DNA from: Rhodospirillaceae bacterium
GTDB taxonomy: Bacteria; Pseudomonadota; Alphaproteobacteria; SP197
Length of the DNA: 6,128 nucleotides
Reading direction: 5' to 3'
Assembly (NCBI GenBank): GCA_018700655.1
Contig: JABIUG010000110.1
Coordinates: 1-6,128, forward strand
The notes beneath the pieces are model-generated. The model saw nothing but the letters and a program-made list of their open reading frames with translations, did no database searches and was not told the DNA's origin. Shown here piece by piece: positions 1 to 5,033 of the stretch. Positions within the stretch are counted from its first letter, which is position 1. The number at the start of each line of letters is the position of its first letter. The translations under genes were made by a program, and so were the position numbers.

Positions 1-1
1 A

Positions 2-511
2 GCGACAGGCGAAAAACCCAGGGGTTTCCGGGCGCCGGGTTATTCCATGTCGCACCGCACGTTGGGCCTGTTGCAGGACCATGGCGTCGGCTACGAAGCA
101 TCGCTGTTTGGCGACGACATCCCCTACCTGATAGAGAACGACCGGGGTTCACTGGTCGAACTGCCGAGCCACATGCCGATGGATGACTGGACCCAGTTTG
201 TCAGTTTCTCGGATTTCGGCGTGCGTCAGCCAATCAAGGCGCCCTCTGAAGGCTACAAGGTCCATGTCGAGGAGTTCGATGCCATGTGGGAACATGGCGG
301 TCTGTGGTGTTCGGTCTGGCATCCCTTTGTCAGTGGACGCATTGCCCGCGCCATGCAGATCGAACGCCTGATCCAGCACATGAACGACAAGGGCGGCGTC
401 TGGTTTGCCCGCATGGACGAGATCGCAGCCCATGTGAACGGCCTGGTCGAGCGCGGCGAATGGCAACCGCGCCGCCACCAGATCCCGTTCTGGACCCATG
501 CCGACACTTGA
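2..511 (+). CDS. Polysaccharide deacetylase-fold (CE4/PuuE-like) hydrolase, 3' part only
   Basis: Partial gene cut by the left edge: the frame is open from base 2, giving 169 residues before TGA. The ATG at 47 is internal, because the conserved motif RAPGYS is encoded across it (fragment residues 10-15). Visible marks of the NodB/CE4 fold are RAPGY (motif 3), an acidic DDIPY loop at about 38-42, LVELP at about 52-56, and the late His-Pro motif (WHPFVSGR, His about 107). After these come a helix and GGVWFARMDEIAAHV, the usual C-terminal end of the HpPgdA/PuuE-like subgroup. The metal-binding Asp and His-x-x-x-His motifs lie upstream, outside the window. Known members deacetylate peptidoglycan or chitin-like sugars, or open cyclic amides (PuuE allantoinase). 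I favour the small-molecule branch because two amidohydrolases follow, but this is inference. No signal peptide can be judged. The next gene starts 10 bases on, so the two are probably co-transcribed. Confidence 0.88.
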   Translation, partial: ATGEKPRGFRAPGYSMSHRTLGLLQDHGVGYEASLFGDDIPYLIENDRGSLVELPSHMPMDDWTQFVSFSDFGVRQPIKAPSEGYKVHVEEFDAMWEHGGLWCSVWHPFVSGRIARAMQIERLIQHMNDKGGVWFARMDEIAAHVNGLVERGEWQPRRHQIPFWTHADT

Positions 512-521
512 GGAATGACCG

Positions 522-1769
522 ATGTCTGACATGAAAAAACAGCTCCTGGACTGGATCGAGGAAGACCGCGAAAAGCTGATCGGTTTCTTCAGCGAGTTTG
601 TCGCAACCCCGACACCCAACCCGCCGGGCGACACACGCGACGCCGTCGCCCATATCCGGCGTTTCCTCGACAGCCACGACCTGGCGCACCGGGTGATCGA
701 TCCCGAACCGCTGTTCCCCAATGTTGCCGGCACCTTCGACGGCAAGAGTGAGGGCAAACATCTGGTCCTGAACGGTCACATTGATGTCTTTCCCGCCGAT
801 GACGAGGGCTGGAGCCATGGTCCATGGTCTGGTGAAGTCGCCGAGGGTTCGGTCTGGGGCCGGGGTTCCAGTGACATGAAATGCGGCACCTCGACCTCGA
901 TATTCACCTTCATGTATCTCAACCGCATCAGGGACCGGCTGAACGGAAAACTGACACTGACCTGCGTCTCCGACGAAGAAACCTTCGGACCCTGGGGCGC
1001 GCGTTACCTGATGGAAAACCATCCCGAGGTGCATGGCGACTGCTGCCTGAACGGCGAACCGTCGAGCCCCTATTCCATCCGCTTCGGCGAAAAGGGACCC
1101 ATGTGGCTGACCTTCCATGTCAGGACCAAAGGTGCGCACGGCGCCTATACCCATGCCGGGGAGAGCGCCAGCCTGACGGCCATGCAGTTCTGTACCGAAC
1201 TGGTTGCGACAATCGAGGAGATTGAGGTCGAGCCACCCCACAACATCGGCAAGGCGCTGGAAGAGGCACGCGATACGTTCGATCGCGCCATGGGTGAAGG
1301 CGCCCACAAGATCATCCAGAAAGTCACCTGCAATATCGGCGTCATCGATACCGGCATTAAGGTCAATGTCGTGCCCGGCAACGCCCGGATCGAAGCCGAT
1401 ATCCGTATGCCTGTCGGTTGCGAGAAAGAAACCGTCACCAGGGTGCTCGACGGCCTTCTGGCGCGCTATCCCCAGATCGAGATGGAAGAACAGAACTATA
1501 TGGGGCCCAGCTGGTGTGATCCCCATGGCAAGATGGTCGGCATCCTCCAGGACAATGTGGAAAATCTCAAAGGTTTCCGCCCCGTGCCTATCGTGAGTCT
1601 GGGCGGCACCGATGCCCGCCTGTGGCGTTATGAGGGGATAAACGCCTATGTCTATGGCCCAAGCCCTGAAGGCATGGGCCAGCGCGATGAACATGTCCCG
1701 GTCGACGATTTCCTTCACGTCATACGCAGCCACGTGCTCTCGGCCTATGACTACCTGAAGGCCGAATAG
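522..1769 (+). CDS. M20 family metallo-amidohydrolase (ArgE/DapE/carboxypeptidase-like)
   Basis: Complete 415-residue protein of normal length for the family. It is a di-zinc hydrolase that cleaves an amide bond, such as an N-acyl amino acid or small peptide-like substrate. Visible motifs in order: NGHIDVFP (metal His86 and Asp88), GRGSSDMKCG (bridging Asp118), DEETFG (general-base Glu152, metal Glu153), NGEP (Glu179), the inserted dimerisation domain at roughly 185-300 with GAHGAYTHAG, then GGTDARLWR and DEHVPVDDF (metal His391). All catalytic ligands are present, so it should be active. There is no signal peptide, so it is likely cytoplasmic. The start is fixed by GAGGA at 510-514, seven bases before the ATG and overlapping the previous stop; this points to operon coupling. 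The family includes acetylornithine deacetylase, succinyl-diaminopimelate desuccinylase and many amidases. The biosynthetic names are not supported because no arginine or lysine genes are nearby. Substrate unknown. Confidence 0.93.
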   Translation: MSDMKKQLLDWIEEDREKLIGFFSEFVATPTPNPPGDTRDAVAHIRRFLDSHDLAHRVIDPEPLFPNVAGTFDGKSEGKHLVLNGHIDVFPADDEGWSHGPWSGEVAEGSVWGRGSSDMKCGTSTSIFTFMYLNRIRDRLNGKLTLTCVSDEETFGPWGARYLMENHPEVHGDCCLNGEPSSPYSIRFGEKGPMWLTFHVRTKGAHGAYTHAGESASLTAMQFCTELVATIEEIEVEPPHNIGKALEEARDTFDRAMGEGAHKIIQKVTCNIGVIDTGIKVNVVPGNARIEADIRMPVGCEKETVTRVLDGLLARYPQIEMEEQNYMGPSWCDPHGKMVGILQDNVENLKGFRPVPIVSLGGTDARLWRYEGINAYVYGPSPEGMGQRDEHVPVDDFLHVIRSHVLSAYDYLKAE

Positions 1770-1788
1770 ACCGATCCTTTCATTCGGC
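1761..1788 (+). terminator. Small hairpin overlapping the stop of the M20 gene (weak terminator candidate)
   Basis: GCCGAAT at 1761-1767 pairs perfectly with ATTCGGC at 1782-1788, around a 14-base loop. One G-T wobble and one A-T pair can be added outside. The left arm contains the last codons and the first base of the stop. There is no T-tract after it, so it is not a classical intrinsic terminator. It could attenuate transcription, protect an mRNA end, or be chance. It is followed by 70 bases before the next start. Confidence 0.3.
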
Positions 1789-1849
1789 TTGAAGCGACAG
1801 CCGCCTGCTGAAAGGCTGCACGAGCCGACCCACCGACCGACCAATACAA

Positions 1850-1853
1850 GAGG
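1850..1853 (+). promoter_or_regulatory. Ribosome binding site of the YtcJ-like amidohydrolase gene
   Basis: GAGG five bases before the ATG at 1859 is the only Shine-Dalgarno-like site near the start and supports that ATG. The gap before it (1770-1849) holds the hairpin, a second weak inverted pair (CAGCC at 1798-1802 with GGCTG at 1814-1818) and short CCGACC-like repeats near 1825-1842. I see no convincing sigma-70 promoter there. Confidence 0.6.
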
Positions 1854-1858
1854 CCACC

Positions 1859-3487
1859 ATGCCCGCGATCGCCGCCGACCTGATTCTAAAAAACGGACGT
1901 TTTGTTACGCTGGACGCAGCCGGTTTGACAGCAGAGGCCGTGGCCTGTTGGAATGGTCGTATTCTGGCCGTGGGCAGCCAGAGCGATGCAGAGGCCTTTG
2001 CCGGCCCCAAGACACACACGATCGATCTTGGCGGCCAGACCGTTATTCCCGGCCTGATCGACAGCCACTGCCACCCCGATACCCACGCCATCACCACCAC
2101 GCTGTGGCACGATGTGAAACCGGACTCCACAGGGACGATCGACGAACTTCTGACGCTCGTGAAGAGCGAAACTGCCAAGCTCGCAGGCGATGCGATGTTC
2201 CTGGGCTGGGGCTGGAACGACAAGAAATGCGGCGGCTACCCTACGATCGACCAGCTTGACCAGGCCAGCCCCGACCGGCCGGTCTATATCGGGCGCACGG
2301 ACGGCCACATCGCCATCGTCAACAGCGCCATGCTGCGTCGTATGGACATTGCCGATGACGCGACCGATCCGCCCCACGGCGCCTATGACCGTGATCCCCA
2401 GACCGGGCGCATGACCGGACTGCTGCGCGAAGCCACGGCCAAGGCGATCCATCGCAAGATTTATGATTCCCTGACCCCGGAAAACTATGCCGAAGGCCTC
2501 AAGAAGGTCTTTGCCATGTATCACCGCCACGGCGTGACCTCGCTCCACAATTCGCTGACGCGGCCCATGGCGGTCGAGGCCTATCAGATGTTGCGTGACG
2601 CAGGCGACCTGACGATGCGCATGGGTATCCTGGTCAACGGCGACGACAAGAAGATGGAGGATGACTACATCGCCGCCGGTATCCGTACCGGGTTTGGCGA
2701 CGAGTGGATCAAGGTCATCGGCATCGAGTGGTGCCCCGATTGCTCCACTTCGGGACGCACGGCCGCCTATTACGAGCCCTATATCGGCGATGCCGTGCCC
2801 GGCGAGCCCGTGCCCAATTCGGGCATGCTGCTCTTTACTGCCGAAGACCTGACCGAACGCGCCGTCCGCGCCCACAAGGCCGGCCTGCGCATCTGCATCG
2901 AAGGTGTCGGTGACCGCGGTATCGACTTTGCGCTCGATGCCATCGAAGCGGCCCTGAAGGCCCATCCGGTCGAAGACCACCGCAGCCGGGTCGAGCATTG
3001 CTGCTATGTCACACCGGAACTGGTCGAGCGCCTGAAGCGGCTTGGTGTTACCGACAGCTCAGCGACTGGTTTCATGTACGACCTGGGCGATGCCTATGTC
3101 GCCAACCGTGGTGATGACGCGATGGCCCACATGTGGCCGCACCGCGCCCTGATCGATGCTGGTGTGCCGGCACCGGGCCATTCGGATGCGCCGGTCTGCG
3201 GCGTCAATCCCTGGCAGGTGTTCTGGAGCCTGGTGAACCGGACCGGTGATACCGGCGGCAGCCTTGACCGCAGCCAGGCGATCACCGTGACCGAAGCGCT
3301 GCAGACCTACACCACGCTTGGCGCATGGACCGGCTTCGAGGAAGACCTCAAGGGCACGATCGAAACCGGCAAGCTGGCCGACTTTGCCGTCCTCAAGAGC
3401 GACCCATGGTCAATCGAGACAACGGCGCTGCGTGACGTCGACGTCGCCATGACTCTGGTCGGCGGCGAGGTGGTCTACGAATCCTAG
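1859..3487 (+). CDS. YtcJ-type (amidohydrolase 3) metal-dependent amidohydrolase
   Basis: Complete 542-residue protein, a typical length for the YtcJ / N-substituted formamide deformylase group of the amidohydrolase superfamily. The N-terminal beta-sandwich starts ADLILKNGRFVTLD. Next come GLIDSHCHPD (metal ligands His70 and His72), GWGWND (about 116-121), WIKVIGI (Lys285, in the place of the bridging lysine) and GRTAAYYEPY (about 299-308). GVGDRGIDFALDAIE follows (about 349-363), then RVEHC (His380), HSDAPV (Asp443), and a C-terminal sandwich GTIETGKLADFAVLKSDPW. The family hydrolyses C-N bonds such as formamides and related amides; the substrate here is unknown. Oddity: in the strand that normally reads His-Ala-Ile-Gly-Asp, this protein reads Glu-Gly-Val-Gly-Asp, so a usual metal-binding His is Glu348. 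All other ligand positions look intact. It follows the M20 gene in the same direction after 89 bases, possibly one transcript. Confidence 0.92.
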   Translation: MPAIAADLILKNGRFVTLDAAGLTAEAVACWNGRILAVGSQSDAEAFAGPKTHTIDLGGQTVIPGLIDSHCHPDTHAITTTLWHDVKPDSTGTIDELLTLVKSETAKLAGDAMFLGWGWNDKKCGGYPTIDQLDQASPDRPVYIGRTDGHIAIVNSAMLRRMDIADDATDPPHGAYDRDPQTGRMTGLLREATAKAIHRKIYDSLTPENYAEGLKKVFAMYHRHGVTSLHNSLTRPMAVEAYQMLRDAGDLTMRMGILVNGDDKKMEDDYIAAGIRTGFGDEWIKVIGIEWCPDCSTSGRTAAYYEPYIGDAVPGEPVPNSGMLLFTAEDLTERAVRAHKAGLRICIEGVGDRGIDFALDAIEAALKAHPVEDHRSRVEHCCYVTPELVERLKRLGVTDSSATGFMYDLGDAYVANRGDDAMAHMWPHRALIDAGVPAPGHSDAPVCGVNPWQVFWSLVNRTGDTGGSLDRSQAITVTEALQTYTTLGAWTGFEEDLKGTIETGKLADFAVLKSDPWSIETTALRDVDVAMTLVGGEVVYES

Positions 3488-3495
3488 AATCCAGC

Positions 3496-3527
3496 GCCAT
3501 CCCGGGGAAACGAAGCGCCGGGATGGC
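3496..3527. terminator. Hairpin between convergent genes, probable bidirectional terminator
   Basis: GCCATCCCGG at 3496-3505 and CCGGGATGGC at 3518-3527 form a perfect 10-base-pair, GC-rich stem with a 12-base loop. Two further G-C pairs (3494-3495 with 3529-3530) can form across one bulged A. It starts 8 bases after the stop of the plus-strand amidohydrolase gene and ends 9 bases before the stop of the minus-strand aminotransferase gene. It is therefore placed to end transcripts from both sides. Neither strand shows a clear run of T after the stem, so an intrinsic mechanism is likely but not certain. Confidence 0.65.
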
Positions 3528-3536
3528 AGCGTGCTG

Positions 3537-4862
3537 TTACTCCGCCGCCAAGAGGTGACTGCGAGTCGCCAGGACGTCATCAAAGGCGTCGACATAGCCG
3601 TCGATATCTTCGTCAGTCATGGGCAAACACAACAACATAGAATTGCGCCAGGTCATGCGCTGGCCGCGCGCCAGCAGGTCATAAAACAGCAGTTCGCCCT
3701 TCAACGCGTTGTCGCGCTCGGCATCGTGCTCGTTGTAGTGCGGCCCTTCGCTGCAATGGATAGCCATGATCGAACCCAGGCCCGAGACATGCATGGGCAG
3801 ACCGTGTTTTCCGATCACGTCGTTGAGCCGATCACGGAACTTGCCACCCCAGGCATTGAAGCTATCGGCTTTTTCGGGCGTGTAAATCTGGGTCATGCCG
3901 GTCGAGCCCGCAGCATGGGTGATGACGTTGTTGTTGAACGTGCCGGCATGACCGATCGGGTTGGCTGAACGCGGGTCATAGCGGCTCATGATGTCCTCGC
4001 GCCCGCCAAAGGCGCCAAAGGTCGCACCACCGCCGATGTATTTGCCCAGGGTCGTCATATCGGGCGTGATCCCCAGAATCTGCTGCAGCCCACCGCCCGA
4101 GAGCCGGCTGGTCACGACCTCATCGAAGATCAGGATGACGTCGTGCTTGGCGGTGACATCGCGCAGTGCCTGCAGGAAATCCTTGCCAGCAGGAACCATG
4201 CCTGCGGCCCCCTGCATCGGCTCGACTACCACGCAGGCCAGATCATCGGCATGTTCGGCGACCAGTTCGACCGTGCGCTCGGTGTCGTTGAACGGCGCCA
4301 TGACATAGTCGAACGGTGCGTTGATCGGCGACCCGCCATGGGCAAACATGAAGACGCCACCGTGATAGCCACCCTCGAACACCATCACCTTGGATTTTCC
4401 CGACACGACCCTGGCCGTGCCGATCGCCATCATGTTGGCTTCAGTGCCCGAATTGGTAAATCGCACCTTGTCGAGGGACGGAAAACGGTTGACCAGTTCG
4501 GCAGCCAGGACACGCTCATAACGGTTGGGACCACCCAGGACGACGCCATCGCTGACGGCACGCGTGATTGCTTCGACGATCAGGGGGTTGGAATGGCCAA
4601 ACAGGCCGGCGCCGAACTCACCCACGAAGTTGGTGTACTTGTGGCCATCGATATCCCAGACAAACTGATCCTCGCCACGGTCGATCGTCAGCGGGAACGG
4701 CGGATAAAACAGCACCGTGCGGGTGTTGCCGCCCGGCATGGAGCCAGCGGCCGTTTCGTCTTCGGACTTGCTTTTGGGATTGGCGGCAGAAAACGCCCCC
4801 GCTGCTTCCTCAAGCGCGTTTCTGAGATCGCCTTCGAGCGCGACATTGCTGAGCGTAGCCAT
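3537..4862 (-). CDS. Class-III PLP aminotransferase (glutamate-1-semialdehyde aminotransferase-like)
   Basis: Complete 441-residue fold-type-I PLP enzyme. The N-terminal 40 residues are polar and low in complexity (KSKSEDETAAG). Then come SMPGGNTRTV (about 41-50), FVWDIDGHKYTNFVGEF (about 67-83), and NSGTEANMMA (137-146), which binds the PLP phosphate. Further motifs are GGYHGG (Tyr166 stacks on the ring), VVVEPMQGAAG (Glu214), IFDEVVTSR (Asp247, ring nitrogen), LGKYIGGG (Schiff-base Lys274) and HAGTFNNN (Thr308). All key residues are present. The family moves amino groups between an amine or amino acid and a keto acid, or within one molecule as in HemL. The sequence is not canonical HemL and carries no haem-pathway neighbours, so a catabolic transaminase of unknown substrate is more likely. 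The start is fixed by GGGAG at 4870-4874 (minus strand), seven bases before the ATG. It is convergent with the amidohydrolase gene and divergent from the flavoprotein gene. Confidence 0.93.
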   Translation of the reverse strand: MATLSNVALEGDLRNALEEAAGAFSAANPKSKSEDETAAGSMPGGNTRTVLFYPPFPLTIDRGEDQFVWDIDGHKYTNFVGEFGAGLFGHSNPLIVEAITRAVSDGVVLGGPNRYERVLAAELVNRFPSLDKVRFTNSGTEANMMAIGTARVVSGKSKVMVFEGGYHGGVFMFAHGGSPINAPFDYVMAPFNDTERTVELVAEHADDLACVVVEPMQGAAGMVPAGKDFLQALRDVTAKHDVILIFDEVVTSRLSGGGLQQILGITPDMTTLGKYIGGGATFGAFGGREDIMSRYDPRSANPIGHAGTFNNNVITHAAGSTGMTQIYTPEKADSFNAWGGKFRDRLNDVIGKHGLPMHVSGLGSIMAIHCSEGPHYNEHDAERDNALKGELLFYDLLARGQRMTWRNSMLLCLPMTDEDIDGYVDAFDDVLATRSHLLAAE

Positions 4863-5033
4863 GATGTTTCTCCCTCTTTGGCCTATTCGGCACCCAGTGA
4901 GAGGCTCCCGTCAACCGCATTGATGGCCTTGGCCGCGCGTCGCGCTCCGCAGCGCTTGGCCGATAGCCCGTGCGTGTGGTTTAGTGACCGGAACATCCAT
5001 GCAAAATTACCCCTGCAACAACCGAGGCCCTCG
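4863..5033. promoter_or_regulatory. Divergent intergenic region with promoters for aminotransferase and flavoprotein genes
   Basis: This 171-base gap must carry the start signals of both flanking genes. Toward the flavoprotein, TTGGCC (4956-4961) and an extended TG-x-TTTAGT (-10 at 4980-4985) are 18 bases apart, a weak sigma-70-like pair. Toward the aminotransferase, TTGACG on the minus strand (4914-4909) resembles a -35, but only a poor -10 follows. Possible operator elements are a direct repeat CTTGGCCG at 4928-4935 and 4955-4962 (27-base period), a small hairpin GCGCT/AGCGC at 4942-4955, and a palindrome CGAGGCCCTCG at 5023-5033. The palindrome includes the GAGG ribosome binding site of the flavoprotein gene and touches its ATG. 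These are sequence observations; the regulatory roles are inferred. Confidence 0.45.
4883..4960 (-). pseudogene. Possible relic of the 3' end of a lost gene (coding-like stretch)
   Basis: On the minus strand, the frame ending in TAG at 4883-4885 reads as an alanine- and arginine-rich tail, AKRCGARRAAKAINAVDGSL then SLGAE. It ends 20 bases before the aminotransferase start, which is just the spacing of an operon neighbour. Its composition resembles a C-terminal helix of a real protein (for example the RRAA-x-AI ends of FAD- or NAD-binding oxidoreductases). Upstream the frame becomes unconvincing and runs into the flavoprotein gene on the other strand, so no intact gene exists. It may be a decayed remnant or a by-product of GC-rich composition. 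Low confidence. Confidence 0.2.

Noticed and set aside
47..511. ATG at 47 as the start of the deacetylase-like gene
   Set aside because: The frame is open to the left edge, and the conserved RAPGYS motif is encoded immediately before this ATG, so the gene begins outside the window.
522..1769. Naming the M20 gene argE or dapE
   Set aside because: The motifs are shared by the whole M20 family, and no arginine or lysine biosynthesis genes are nearby.
330..1844. 504-codon open frame on the minus strand opposite the M20 gene
   Set aside because: Its product has no recognisable domain order and mirrors the M20 coding frame, which has complete catalytic motifs. It is a typical GC-rich antisense shadow.
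1886..2998. 370-codon open frame on the minus strand opposite the YtcJ-like gene
   Set aside because: Shadow of a well-supported gene; no family motifs and no ribosome binding site that stands out.
3531..3968. 145-codon plus-strand frame inside the aminotransferase gene
   Set aside because: It lies opposite the C-terminal third of a complete aminotransferase and shows no motifs of its own.
3537..4862. Naming the aminotransferase hemL
   Set aside because: It has a polar N-terminal extension and group motifs unlike canonical HemL, and catabolic rather than haem-pathway neighbours.
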